A stretch of 64,000 nucleotides of DNA from Rhodococcus sp. 105337 (GCF_012844225.1 NZ_JABAGQ010000005.1:124001-188000), one strand, 5' to 3'. Shown: positions 18,093 to 27,108, numbered from the stretch's first letter. Notes: generated from the sequence alone by a model not told the origin. Made by a program: numbers and translations.

Positions 18093-18704
18093 GTGAAGTC
18101 CGTGCAGCTACTTCTGATCCGCCACGCTGAGCCGAACAACGCGCGTTCCGGCAACGGCCTCCCGGTCGACCCGCCGCTCACGGAGGGCGGACGACGGCAA
18201 GCCGAGCGTCTCCCGGACGCGCTCGCGCCGTACCGGATCACGCGGCTGTTCTCGAGCCCCCAGCAGCGCGCGGCCCAGACCGCGGAACCGGTTGCCGCGA
18301 CCCGGCAGCTCGAGGTCGAACGGGTGGAGGATCTCGCCGAGTACGACTACGGCCTCGACCACTACCTCACCATCGAGACCGCCAAGAACGTCGCGTCGGA
18401 CGCCTACGACCGAATCCGTGCCGGTGAGCTACCGGACTTCGTCGACGCGGAACTTTTCCGCACCCGGGTGCTGCGGGGACTCGACCATGTCGTGGCCTCG
18501 TGCGATCACTCCGACACCGCCGCGATCTTCGTGCACGGCGGAGTGGTCAACGTGGTGCTGCAAGACCTGCTCGGTCTTCCGCGACCGTTGATGTTCCCGA
18601 TCGAATACACGTCGGTCACCCGCATCCTGGTTTCGCGCACGGGAGCTCGCCGGGTCGCCTCGATCAACGAGACCGGCCACGTGAGGGACACCCTGCGGGT
18701 GTGA
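18093..18704 (+). CDS. Histidine phosphatase family protein
   Basis: A 203-residue branch-1 histidine phosphatase. The catalytic RHG-equivalent is LLIRHAEPNN near the N-terminus, and SSPQQRAAQTAEPVA and FVHGGVVNVVL supply the second Arg and His. The phosphoglycerate mutase-like fold dephosphorylates small metabolites or proteins; the substrate is not evident. GTG at 18093 gives VKSVQLLLIRHAEP; a GTG nine bases further in is equally possible. It follows the parS-like palindrome. Confidence 0.88.
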   Translation: MKSVQLLLIRHAEPNNARSGNGLPVDPPLTEGGRRQAERLPDALAPYRITRLFSSPQQRAAQTAEPVAATRQLEVERVEDLAEYDYGLDHYLTIETAKNVASDAYDRIRAGELPDFVDAELFRTRVLRGLDHVVASCDHSDTAAIFVHGGVVNVVLQDLLGLPRPLMFPIEYTSVTRILVSRTGARRVASINETGHVRDTLRV

Positions 18705-18726
18705 ATCGGTGCCGACCCGGCCCCGG

Positions 18727-19162
18727 TCACCGCGGGGTACGTGGAGCGGCGAGGCGCATGACGACCCGGGGCGCGCCGCCGAGGGTTCCCCGCACGGGCG
18801 CGACCTCGACGAACCCGGCCTTCTCGAACATCGAGCGCAACCCCGGGTAGGTGAACACGGCATCGACCTTGTCTCCGGTATCGAGGGGATAGCCCTCGAC
18901 GACCTCGGCGCCGTGCTCACGTGCGAACGCGATCGCTCCGAGCAGGAGTTGCTGTCCGATACCCCTGCGGCGACGCCGTCCCTTCGTACGGAGACAGAAG
19001 ATCGACCACGGATCGACCCCGTCCACCAGTGGATAGGTCTCTGTGTCCCGTAACGCGGCGACCTGCGAGCGGGGTGCGACGCCCGCACATCCGACCACCT
19101 CTCCGGCGAGATACGCGAGGATTCCCGGGGCCGGACGGTGAGGTCTCGACCGCCTTCGCCAT
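18727..19162 (-). pseudogene. GNAT family N-acetyltransferase, frameshifted and 5'-truncated
   Basis: The downstream frame (18727-19098 and somewhat beyond) encodes the acetyl-CoA-binding core of a GNAT: PAPGILAYLAGEVVGCAGV, DPWSIFCL, then GRRRRRGIGQQLLLGAIAFA and VVEGYPLDT. The matching upstream helix (MAKAVETS, ATG at 19162 with a GGTGGGA ribosome site) is in another frame, so a one-base shift lies at about 19125-19150. The N-terminal Cys/Trp-rich part usual for this GNAT subfamily is absent upstream. It could be a pseudogene, a sequencing error, or a shortened gene starting at GTG 19098. Confidence 0.6.
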
Positions 19163-19390
19163 GGTTCCCACCGTAAACAGATATCCCGGCACGCCTGCGT
19201 CGTTTTTACACTCCGGTTATAAGACGAGCGTGGAGCGTGACATCGAACGACTCCGTGGTGCGAGGTGCCGTTCGTCTTCCCATATGGCCGCGCCGGTTGT
19301 GTCGCCCGTCGCGCAGGAGTGGAAGAACCCTGTTCCGGGTGCGGACGCCGCCGACCCGGTTGGTACGGTCACCGCCGGAGGTGGCACCGG

Positions 19391-20032
19391 ATGGACGCGG
19401 ACAGGATCGACGAGCTCGTGCAGAACGGGCTCAGCACACAACACGAACTCGAGGCGGTCCTCGGGGCACCGCATCCGGCGATCGTCGACAAGGCCCGACC
19501 GCACCTGACGCCGCTCATCCGCAACTTTCTGTCGCTCGCCCGCTTCTTCACCCTCGCGACCGCCGATGCCGCGGGCAACTGCGACTGCTCACCTCGGGGC
19601 GACCTCACGTCTACGGTGCTGGTCCTCGACGACCACACGATCGTGCTGCCGGACCGGCCGGGAAACCGGCGCGCCGACTCCTACCGGAACATCCTCGAGA
19701 ATCCGCACGTGGGCTTGCTCTTCTTCGTCCCCGGTGACGAAGAAGTTCTGCGAATCAACGGCCGTGCCACCCTCTCCACCGACCCCGAACTTCTCGAGAA
19801 GCTGTCGCTGAGCGGGAAGCCGGCTCTGCTCGCGGTGATCGTCCGCATCGACGAAGTGTTCCTGCACTGCGCCCGCGCGATGCTCCGCGCGAAGCTGTGG
19901 GATGCGGCGACGTATCCGAAACACGAACTCGTCCCCAGCATGCGCGATATGCACGCCGAACTCGTCTCCATCGACGTCCCCGCCGACGCCGAAGCCGGGA
20001 AGCGCGAACTCTATCGCGAATACCTGTACTGA
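19391..20032 (+). CDS. Pyridoxamine 5'-phosphate oxidase-like FMN-binding protein (MSMEG_1061 type)
   Basis: A 213-residue split-barrel flavoprotein: FLSLARFFTLATADAAGNCDCSPRGD, then PDRPGNRRADSYRNILENPHVGLLF and LRINGRATLSTDPELLEKL. The C-terminal segment IRIDEVFLHCARAMLRAKLWD is typical of the MSMEG_1061 family, a flavin-dependent group distinct from PdxH. It probably binds FMN or F420 and reduces an unknown substrate. The ATG at 19391 is at the natural N-terminus; the longer frame upstream is not similar to the family. Confidence 0.85.
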   Translation: MDADRIDELVQNGLSTQHELEAVLGAPHPAIVDKARPHLTPLIRNFLSLARFFTLATADAAGNCDCSPRGDLTSTVLVLDDHTIVLPDRPGNRRADSYRNILENPHVGLLFFVPGDEEVLRINGRATLSTDPELLEKLSLSGKPALLAVIVRIDEVFLHCARAMLRAKLWDAATYPKHELVPSMRDMHAELVSIDVPADAEAGKRELYREYLY

Positions 20033-20045
20033 GGTCGTGCCCGGC

Positions 20046-20957
20046 TCACGCCTTGGATGCGATCCAGTCCCGTAGCCAGTGCGTTGCGGTGGTGCCCCGT
20101 TCGTCGACCGGGTAGTTCGAATAGTCCTGATGGATCTGCGATCGGTAGAACTCGCGGATCTGGGCCTCGCGACGCCCGTTGGCGTCGGGTGTGAGCTGTG
20201 CGTGCAGCGTGGGGATTCCGCCTGCGGCCATGATGTCCGCGTAGAGAAGCGTGGCCTCGTCCCGATAATCCTCGAGCTTGTCGAGCGGGCTGCCCGCCGA
20301 CATCGCGAGGAAGCCCGCCACTCTCGTGACGAAATCCTCCGGGGGCGTGGAACAGTACAGGTCGCCCACCGCGCAGATCGTCCGTACGTTCGGCGAGACG
20401 AGACCGAATCCTCCTACCCGCGCGCCCCCGGCACCGTTACCGGCCACAGGGTGTCCTACGAGCGGATCTTGTTCCGAGCGGCGCGGATCGGAGAGTAATC
20501 CGACCGCAACCAGCCGGTGTGGTCCCACGACGTCGAGCCCGGTTCCGATCGCGGCCGCGAGATCACCTGCTGCGTCGGCACCTTGGCTGTATCCGACGAG
20601 GGCAAAGTTCGTGAGCGGGCAGTGGGCCGCAGTGGCCGCGATGAGGGCACGGGCATTGTCGACGGCACGGTTGCGCGACGCGACGTATACCTCGCCCTCC
20701 CATGGAAACGCGCTCGCCGGATATTGCACGTAGTCGACTCGGGTCCCCGCGGGGAGGCCGCTCGTGACCTGGGCGAGCATGCCGTTGCCGCGTGAGGGGT
20801 CGGGAGTATTCGACGTTTCCCACGTACCCGGGACGGCGACCACATTCACTGTCGGGCACGCCGGCGGATTCGCCGCGGCGGCAGGCGCTGCCACGATCAC
20901 CGACCCACATGCCGCGACGACGGTGACCACCGCGGCCCACACGTTCTTCATCCCCAT
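20046..20957 (-). CDS. Secreted cutinase/PE-PPE-like serine hydrolase
   Basis: A 303-residue exported hydrolase. The signal peptide spans about 1-29 (VWAAVVTVVAACGSVIVAAPAAAA). The nucleophile elbow is ALVGYSQGADAAGDLAAAI with Ser124. Conserved NVRTICAVGDLYCSTP provides the acidic residue and a disulfide, and a late His (HAQLT or HQDY region) completes the triad. It resembles actinobacterial cutinase-family and PE-PPE-domain esterases acting on lipids or esters outside the cell. The substrate is unknown. It lies 103 bases downstream of, and in the same direction as, the secreted repeat protein. Confidence 0.85.
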   Translation of the reverse strand: MGMKNVWAAVVTVVAACGSVIVAAPAAAANPPACPTVNVVAVPGTWETSNTPDPSRGNGMLAQVTSGLPAGTRVDYVQYPASAFPWEGEVYVASRNRAVDNARALIAATAAHCPLTNFALVGYSQGADAAGDLAAAIGTGLDVVGPHRLVAVGLLSDPRRSEQDPLVGHPVAGNGAGGARVGGFGLVSPNVRTICAVGDLYCSTPPEDFVTRVAGFLAMSAGSPLDKLEDYRDEATLLYADIMAAGGIPTLHAQLTPDANGRREAQIREFYRSQIHQDYSNYPVDERGTTATHWLRDWIASKA

Positions 20958-21060
20958 CGACCCGTCCCGCTCCGTCGCCCACTGTTGACCAAGAGAATGG
21001 CATATGCCCGAAGCGAGCGCGAGGTTTCGATGCCGGTGGCGGGCACGGGCGGGATCGTCC

Positions 21061-21822
21061 TCACCGGATGACGGTGACCTGCCCGCCGCCGATGTTCGTC
21101 ACGAAGACGTTGCCCGTCCCGTAGTCCACATCGGTGCCCGGTACCGATCGGTCGACCACGCTCGCTCCGGTCCCTGCCGGGGGATCGACCACGGCGATAT
21201 CCGGACCGAAAAGGTTGGTCACGTAGACGTTTCCGGTGACCGGATCGGTGATCACCGCGCCGGGGGGAGGCGGAGTCGACGGGGGCAGCGGTCCCGGATC
21301 ACCGTCCGTGACGGTAACCGCACCGGTGCCGATGTTCGTCACGAACACGCCGTCGGTGCCCGCGTCGACCGATATCTCCGGCATCCCGGGATCCGGTGGG
21401 GGTGTGCGTGGCGCCGCGGGTTCCGGTGTGACCGACCGGCGGTCGACGGCGACCGCGCCCGTTCCGAAGTTCGTCACCGCGACGTTGCCGACGCCCCCGT
21501 CGACGCGCATCTCGACGAACGCCGTCGACACCTCGGTGCGTCCCGCCACCCGGCCCTCCGGGTGGCTGACGCTCACCGTGCCCGGACCGACATTGGTGAT
21601 GCAGGCGTTGCCGGTGCCGCCTTCGACGCCGAGAAGCCGTGGGCCGTCGAAGCCGAACACGGCGGGGACAGGATCGGCCCCGTCCACCGAGACGATTCCG
21701 CCGGCGTTCTGGATGCACGCTCCCGTCGGATCGGCAGTGGCCGCCGGAGCCGTCGACACAGCCGCTCCGGCGATGCACGCGCCGACCGTGAGGAGCGTCC
21801 ATCGCCGTCGCGAAACAGTCAT
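21061..21822 (-). CDS. Small secreted protein with six YVTN-like repeats
   Basis: A 253-residue exported protein: signal peptide 1-30 (LLTVGACIAGAAVSTAPAATA), then six copies of a motif G-(N/D)-x-x-V-T-N-x-G-x-G-x-V-x-V at about residues 33, 69, 110, 155, 196 and 235, spaced roughly 36-45 residues. Examples are GNACITNVGPGTVSV, DGVFVTNIGTGAVTV and GNVFVTNIGGGQVTV. The spacing and motif resemble YVTN-type beta-propeller blades. Proline-rich linkers separate repeats 3-5. I recognise no named family. It is followed by a secreted hydrolase gene. Confidence 0.75.
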   Translation of the reverse strand: MTVSRRRWTLLTVGACIAGAAVSTAPAATADPTGACIQNAGGIVSVDGADPVPAVFGFDGPRLLGVEGGTGNACITNVGPGTVSVSHPEGRVAGRTEVSTAFVEMRVDGGVGNVAVTNFGTGAVAVDRRSVTPEPAAPRTPPPDPGMPEISVDAGTDGVFVTNIGTGAVTVTDGDPGPLPPSTPPPPGAVITDPVTGNVYVTNLFGPDIAVVDPPAGTGASVVDRSVPGTDVDYGTGNVFVTNIGGGQVTVIR

Positions 21823-21916
21823 GGGCAGAACGGTAACCGCTCCGTCGCCGGTGGGCGGAAGAACGACGGTAACTCGAATCGGCGACGCGTTTACACCGCC
21901 CGCTGACAATCCCTGC

Positions 21917-23434
21917 TTACAAACCGACTGCGTCCTCGGGCCGCTCGGCGGTTCGCCACCCGGGGATCTCCGCGCCCGACGCCCACGTGGAATGCGTGCC
22001 CGAGCTGACCCGTTCCGGAAGACGAATCCGGGCGACCGGGCCGTCGGCGAGACGCTGTGCGTCGAAGACGAGGCACTCGGACAGATCACGGTTCATGTCG
22101 ACGGTCATGGTGACGAGGTACCCGTCGTCCTCACTCGAAGATCCGATCCGCGGCGCCATCACGGTTTCGCTTCCGAACACTCCCTCACCGAGCGCGTAGT
22201 GCTCTTCGGCGCCGGTCAGCGAGTCGTGCTTGACGAGGCCGTCGAACAGGAACCACCCGGGCAGGCCCGTCGCCGCGTACGTGTAGCGGTGCGGCACTCC
22301 CGTGTGTACGGGGCTGATCATGCCGAACTCCGTGACCCGTTCGGAGAGGCGCTCTTCCGTGACGCCGCCGGTGCGCAGGTTCAGGCGCCACCGGTGCAGG
22401 TGCGTGCCCATCCTGTCGAGAGCGAGAAAGCGGAACATGCGCTCGTAGAGCGACCCGTTCCCGGTGTCCTCCGGCTCGGGTGTCTCCTGGTGGAACCCTT
22501 CCAGGACGATCTCGTCGCCGTCTTCGTAGGCATTCGTCCAGTGCAGGACGTAGGTGGGAGCCGCGTCGAACCACATGATCTCGCTTCCGCCGCCACGCCG
22601 CGGGAGCACGCCGAGGCGCATCGGCATATCGGGATGGAAACGCGAGACGTACTTACCCGCCGCGAGGGCTTCGGGTATCCAGAAGAGCGGGCAGTCGTTG
22701 AGGATGGCGTAGTTCTCGGTGAACGCCATGTCGTGGGGTAGCCGGGGACCGGGCAATTCGATGTCGGTGTAGTGCACGAGTTTGTCGGACGAGTCGACGA
22801 CGCCGTAATGCATGTACGGCGCGTCCGTTCCGTAGTTGAAGAAGAGCATCTCCCCGGTGCGGTGATCGACCTTGGGATGCGCCGACACTCCGAGGTTCGA
22901 CGGGAAGTCGCCGCCCCACTCCGCTTTGCCGACGGTCTCGAGCGACATCGGTTCCACCCGGTACAAGTCGCCGCACTGCCAGAAACTGGTGAGCGCGACC
23001 CCGTTGTGCACGGTGACATCCGTGCTCGAGCCGTCCTTCATCCTCGTGCGCGCACCCCATCCGTCGGTGCGTTCCGACTTCGCCGGATTCTCGGCGATTC
23101 CCGCCCAGAGTGCGCGGCCGGCTTCCTGCTCGGCGACGAAGCCGTCCGTCCGGACGAACCGGTTCCGGTAGAACGCCTTCCCGTCGCGGAAGCCGACGAC
23201 ATGCACCATGCCGTCACCGTCGAACGGGTGGTAGCGGCCCTGCTGGGCAGGGTGCACCGGATTCTCGGTGTTCCGGATGTACACCCCGTCGAGATCGGCG
23301 GGCAGTTCCCCGACGACCTCCAGATCGTCGGCGCGGTGCTCGGTGACCTGGGGTCGCCACGGCCCCGTGCGATAGGGGTGGTCGTCGTCGGTGGGCAGCG
23401 TCGACAATGCGCGGCCGAGAATTTCGAGGTCCAT
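21917..23434 (-). CDS. Carotenoid cleavage oxygenase family protein
   Basis: A 505-residue non-haem iron oxygenase with a seven-blade propeller. The four iron-binding His residues are visible: H186 (SAHPKVD), H234 (LPHDMAFTENY), H298 (YVLHWTNAYEDG) and H481 (SSGTHSTWASG). The N-terminal LDGVYIRNTENPV and HPFDGDGMVHVV are family hallmarks. Members cleave a C=C bond in carotenoids, apocarotenoids, stilbenes or phenylpropanoids; which applies is unknown. The downstream-in-operon position (15 bases after the thiolase-like gene) suggests a shared pathway. Confidence 0.92.
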   Translation of the reverse strand: MDLEILGRALSTLPTDDDHPYRTGPWRPQVTEHRADDLEVVGELPADLDGVYIRNTENPVHPAQQGRYHPFDGDGMVHVVGFRDGKAFYRNRFVRTDGFVAEQEAGRALWAGIAENPAKSERTDGWGARTRMKDGSSTDVTVHNGVALTSFWQCGDLYRVEPMSLETVGKAEWGGDFPSNLGVSAHPKVDHRTGEMLFFNYGTDAPYMHYGVVDSSDKLVHYTDIELPGPRLPHDMAFTENYAILNDCPLFWIPEALAAGKYVSRFHPDMPMRLGVLPRRGGGSEIMWFDAAPTYVLHWTNAYEDGDEIVLEGFHQETPEPEDTGNGSLYERMFRFLALDRMGTHLHRWRLNLRTGGVTEERLSERVTEFGMISPVHTGVPHRYTYAATGLPGWFLFDGLVKHDSLTGAEEHYALGEGVFGSETVMAPRIGSSSEDDGYLVTMTVDMNRDLSECLVFDAQRLADGPVARIRLPERVSSGTHSTWASGAEIPGWRTAERPEDAVGL

Positions 23435-23449
23435 CGATGCTCCTTCGGC

Positions 23450-24670
23450 TCAGCCGATGATGAGGGATACGGAAGTGGTGGTGCTACCACCGAAGTTGAA
23501 GGTGGCCGCCCGTCGGGCGCCGTCGACTTGGTAGTCACCGGCGGTACCGGTGACCTGGCGATGGCAGTCCAGCGCCATGCGCACGCCCGTCGCCCCCACC
23601 GGGTGTCCTCCGCCCAGGAGTCCCCCACTGGGGTTCATGGGCATCCGGCCGCCGATCTCGAGATCGCCGGCTTCCACGGCCCGCCAGCTTTCGCCGGGCG
23701 GCGTGAGACCGAAGTGGTCGATCGCCACGTACTCGCTGATGCTGAAGCAGTCGTGCGTTTCGATCAGTTCGAGTTCGTCCACACCTCCGATTCCGGCGCG
23801 CCCGTATGCGTCGGCGACGGTGTCGGCGAGGTGCGGGAACATCAAGCCGCCGCCCGAACTGCGTGCGAGCTTCTCGTCGAGGGAGAGCCCGACGGTGCGG
23901 TGACCCCAGCCGAGAATCCGGGAGCGGGGGGCCGCGTCGAACTCCGGATGCCGGGCGACGTACCGATCGCTGACGAGGACCACGCCCGCTCCTCCGTCGG
24001 TGAGGGGGCCGCAGTCGATCTTGCGCAGGCTGCCCTCCACGAGCGGATTGGCGGTGTCGTCGGCCGTGAACGATTCGGGGGAATAGGACCGTGTCCGGGT
24101 CTGCGCGCGAGGATTGCTCCGGGCGTTGCGGATATTGAGTTCGGAGATGGCCCACAGGTGCGCCGGGTCGAGTCCGTACCGGGTCGTGTACTCGCCGGCG
24201 ATGCGATCGAACATGTAGGGCCACATGAATTTTGCGTCCTGGCCCTCTCGTCCCACCCACGCGGCCGGACTCATGTAGTTCGTGCCGATATCGCCCGGCA
24301 CGGTCTTCTCGAGTTCGACACCGAGGACGAGTGCGCAGTCGTAACGCCCTGATTCGAGGTCGGCCATCGCGGCGAGAATCGCCAGAGAGCCCGACGCGCA
24401 TGCTCCCTCGTGCCGGCTCGCGGGAACGTCCCACAATTCAGGGATCATGGACGCCGGCATCGCCCCGAGGTGGCCCTGCCCGGTGTAGAGCTGGCCGAAG
24501 GCATTGCCCACGTGGACGACGTCGACCTCGCTCGCGCCGATCCCCGCGTCGTCGAGCGTGCGGCTCGCGACCTCGGCGGTGAGATCGCCGATGTCGAAGC
24601 CTTCCTTGGTGACGTTGCGGGCGAAGTCGCTCTGGTAGCCGCCGGCGATCCACACCTGGGCTGATGTCAT
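23450..24670 (-). CDS. Thiolase family protein, SCP-x/lipid-transfer type
   Basis: A 406-residue thiolase-fold protein. The nucleophile region is HEGACASGSLAILAAMADLESG, the second half has ETHDCFSISEYVA and GGLLGGGHPVGATGVRM. The C-terminus ends FNFGGSTTTSVSLIIG, where degradative thiolases have a Cys; this NFGG form is typical of SCP-2/lipid-transfer-type thiolases of sterol and acyl-CoA pathways. It probably cleaves or condenses a bulky 3-ketoacyl-CoA. It is upstream of the carotenoid oxygenase in the same direction and divergent from the HxlR regulator gene. Confidence 0.88.
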   Translation of the reverse strand: MTSAQVWIAGGYQSDFARNVTKEGFDIGDLTAEVASRTLDDAGIGASEVDVVHVGNAFGQLYTGQGHLGAMPASMIPELWDVPASRHEGACASGSLAILAAMADLESGRYDCALVLGVELEKTVPGDIGTNYMSPAAWVGREGQDAKFMWPYMFDRIAGEYTTRYGLDPAHLWAISELNIRNARSNPRAQTRTRSYSPESFTADDTANPLVEGSLRKIDCGPLTDGGAGVVLVSDRYVARHPEFDAAPRSRILGWGHRTVGLSLDEKLARSSGGGLMFPHLADTVADAYGRAGIGGVDELELIETHDCFSISEYVAIDHFGLTPPGESWRAVEAGDLEIGGRMPMNPSGGLLGGGHPVGATGVRMALDCHRQVTGTAGDYQVDGARRAATFNFGGSTTTSVSLIIG

Positions 24671-24825
24671 GTCGTCTCGCTTTCGAGATCGGTTCGACGG
24701 GTCGGTGGAGGTCTTGGGAGAGTAATTCCGCGACGGTGAAGCCCGCCGTCCCCGTTTAGTACAGTTATTGAAGCATCTTGGTGTGAGCCACGCAACGACG
24801 AATGCGCACCGGAGGAGGTTGGCCC

Positions 24826-25767
24826 GTGACCCGAAGCAATACCGTGCCGAGCGACCGGGCTGGGACCGTCAATCCGGTCGCCGCCACGCTCGATCTGCTC
24901 GGCGACCGCCTCACACTCGCGCTGCTCGGCCACGCGTTCGTGAGCGGCACGACCCGGTTCAACCAGTGGCTCGAACTCACGGGAGCCCCGTCCTCGGTGC
25001 TGACCGACCGGCTCCAGTCACTGGCGGCGGCGGGTGTGCTGGAACGCTCCCCGCAGTCGGCCGGCTCGGATCGACACGACTACCTGCTGACCGATCTCGG
25101 GACCGCCACCTGGCCGATCCTCGTGTGCATCTGGAGTTGGCAACGGGAATGGACACCCGAAGGTGCGTGGCAGCCCGACCTGGTGCACGACGCCTGCGGG
25201 CACCGTGGTCCCGCCGTCATCCGCTGTGGATCCTGCGGCACTGTCGTCACCACCCACGACACGGACATCGAGATGGATGCGGAAGCGATCTGGACCGTGA
25301 CCTCCGGGGCCCGGCGGCGCTCCACCCGCGGGCCCGCCGGCAAGAGCGTGTCGGCAGACATGCAGTTCAACGCGGTGATGGAGGCTCTGGGTGATCGCTG
25401 GAGCGGCGCGATCACCGGTCTCGCACTGGCCGGAGCCCGCCGGTTCGGAGAATTCCGGTCGGCGCTGGACATCTCCCCGACGACGCTCACCGATCGCCTC
25501 GCCCGGCTGTGCGCCGCGCAGATCCTCGGCCACCCGTCCGGTACCGACCGCCAATACCGCGTGACGCACCGTGGTCGTGCGCTGTTCGGCGTGTTCGTCT
25601 TCCTGATCCGGTGGTCCACACAGGCCTTCCCGGAGGCGCCCGGGCCGCTGCGGATCCTGCACCGCGAGTGCGGCGCGATCCTGCATCCGGAACTTCAGTG
25701 CAGGGGATGCGACGGGCCGGTGGATCGGCACAGTGCGCGGATCGAGCCGATGCTGCCCCATCCCTGA
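24826..25767 (+). CDS. Duplicated HxlR-family transcriptional regulator with two zinc-ribbon-like tails
   Basis: A 313-residue protein made of two tandem HxlR winged helices, at about 17-108 (LLGDRLTLALLGHAFVSGTT) and 178-268 (ALGDRWSGAITGLALAGARR). Each is followed by the same H-x2-C-x9-C-x2-C pattern: H121/C124/C134/C137 and H279/C282/C292/C295, probably binding zinc. HxlR proteins sense aldehydes, redox or aromatic compounds. GTG 24826 is preferred because GGAGGAGG lies seven bases upstream; ATG 24802 would put that site inside the gene. It lies between the two halves of the catabolic cluster. Confidence 0.85.
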   Translation: MTRSNTVPSDRAGTVNPVAATLDLLGDRLTLALLGHAFVSGTTRFNQWLELTGAPSSVLTDRLQSLAAAGVLERSPQSAGSDRHDYLLTDLGTATWPILVCIWSWQREWTPEGAWQPDLVHDACGHRGPAVIRCGSCGTVVTTHDTDIEMDAEAIWTVTSGARRRSTRGPAGKSVSADMQFNAVMEALGDRWSGAITGLALAGARRFGEFRSALDISPTTLTDRLARLCAAQILGHPSGTDRQYRVTHRGRALFGVFVFLIRWSTQAFPEAPGPLRILHRECGAILHPELQCRGCDGPVDRHSARIEPMLPHP

Positions 25768-25788
25768 CGCGGGCCTTCGGTCCCCATC

Positions 25789-25845
25789 TTGACACCGACC
25801 GATGTCACCCGGTATCACTTCGTTAGCTGTAGTGACTCGGGTCAC
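25789..25845 (+). promoter_or_regulatory. Promoter with possible operator for the thiolase-ligase-NMO operon
   Basis: TTGACA (25789-25794) followed after 18 bases by TATCAC forms a plausible housekeeping promoter. Just downstream, GTGAC-TCGG-GTCAC (25832-25845) is an inverted repeat 26 bases before the thiolase GTG, positioned where a repressor such as the adjacent HxlR protein could act. Confidence 0.45.
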
Positions 25846-25871
25846 GACATTCAACGAGTCGGAGCAAATCT

Positions 25872-27059
25872 GTGAATCGGAGCAATCCCCCGTACATCTA
25901 CGACGCCGTCCGCCTCCCCCGTGCCCGCGTGCGCAAGAGCGGCGGCACCCTGGCAGGCGTACGCCCGGTCGAGCTGATCGCCCGGCTTCTCACCGCACTC
26001 GACGAACGCTGCGGTGCATCCGAGGTTGTGGACGACGTGCTCCTCGGAATCAGCACCGCCACCGGAGAACAAGCCGGCGACCTCACCAGAGCGGCCGTGC
26101 AGTGGGCGGGCTGGCCCGATCACATCCCCGGCGGCGTCGTCTCCCGGTTGTGCTGCTCCGGGCTCGATGCCATCGAAGGCGCAGCCGCACGGGTGGCCGC
26201 CGGTACGGCGCGCGCGGTGGTCGCGGGGGGCGTCGAATCGATGTCCCGGGTGCCGATGTTCTCCGATTCGCCCCCGATCGCTGTGGACCCCGAACTCGGT
26301 GAACGCACCGGGTTCGTCACCATCGGGGTGTCGGCCGATCTCACGGCGGCACGGTACGGGTTCACCCGCGAGTTGCTCGATGCCTACGCGGTCGCCTCGC
26401 ACGGGCGTGCCGCCACCGCGCCCCCCTCGCCGTCACTGATCAGCATGAAAGTCGGCGATACCGAACTCGATTCGGACGAGGGCCCGCGCCCCGGAGTGAC
26501 ACTCGACGATTTCGCCGCGCTGCCCGCACTCTTCGGAGAAGACGCCGGGTGGGAGCGGGTCGCCCGCCGGTTACCGGATTCACCGCGCCCGGCGGCGGGA
26601 CTGCACACAATCGCCACCGCGCCTCAGCTGGCAGACGGAGCCTCCGCGATTCTGATCGGTGACGCCGAAGCCGGTGCGGCCCTGTCGAGGCGGCCCCGCG
26701 CCCAGATCGTCGGGACGGCGCAGAGCGCGGTCCGCTCACCGCTCCTGACCGCTCCCGTGGTCGCCTCGAACCGGGCGCTCGCACGTGCCGGCATCACGGC
26801 GCAGGACCTCGACGTTGTCGAAATCAACGAATCCTTCGCCGTGACACCGTTGATGATGATCGAGGAACTGCACCTCGACCCGGCCCGCGTCAATGTCCAC
26901 GGCGGCGCTCTCGCCGTCGGACATCCGCTCGGGGCCACCGGCGGCATTCTCGTGGCTCACGCACTCGACCAGCTCGAACGCACCGGAGGCGAGCACGCGC
27001 TCGTCACCATCCCCGCAGCCCTCGGTCTCGGCTCAGCCCTGGTGCTCCGCCGGCTGTGA
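25872..27059 (+). CDS. Acetyl-CoA C-acyltransferase (thiolase) family protein
   Basis: A 395-residue thiolase. The nucleophilic Cys is in VVSRLCCSGLDAIEGA (Cys94), with MSRVPM, DVVEINESFAV and HGGALAVGHPLGATGG all present. The C-terminal active-site segment reads TIPAALGLGSALVL, without the second catalytic Cys (usually C-x-G-G-x-G), which is unusual and may alter chemistry. In beta-oxidation the enzyme cleaves 3-ketoacyl-CoA. The start is GTG at 25872. It heads an apparent three-gene operon with an acyl-CoA ligase and a flavoprotein. Confidence 0.87.
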   Translation: MNRSNPPYIYDAVRLPRARVRKSGGTLAGVRPVELIARLLTALDERCGASEVVDDVLLGISTATGEQAGDLTRAAVQWAGWPDHIPGGVVSRLCCSGLDAIEGAAARVAAGTARAVVAGGVESMSRVPMFSDSPPIAVDPELGERTGFVTIGVSADLTAARYGFTRELLDAYAVASHGRAATAPPSPSLISMKVGDTELDSDEGPRPGVTLDDFAALPALFGEDAGWERVARRLPDSPRPAAGLHTIATAPQLADGASAILIGDAEAGAALSRRPRAQIVGTAQSAVRSPLLTAPVVASNRALARAGITAQDLDVVEINESFAVTPLMMIEELHLDPARVNVHGGALAVGHPLGATGGILVAHALDQLERTGGEHALVTIPAALGLGSALVLRRL

Positions 27060-27108
27060 GCGATACCCGCGACCACTTTCCCACCCGGACTTCGCGAAAG
27101 GCCCCCTG

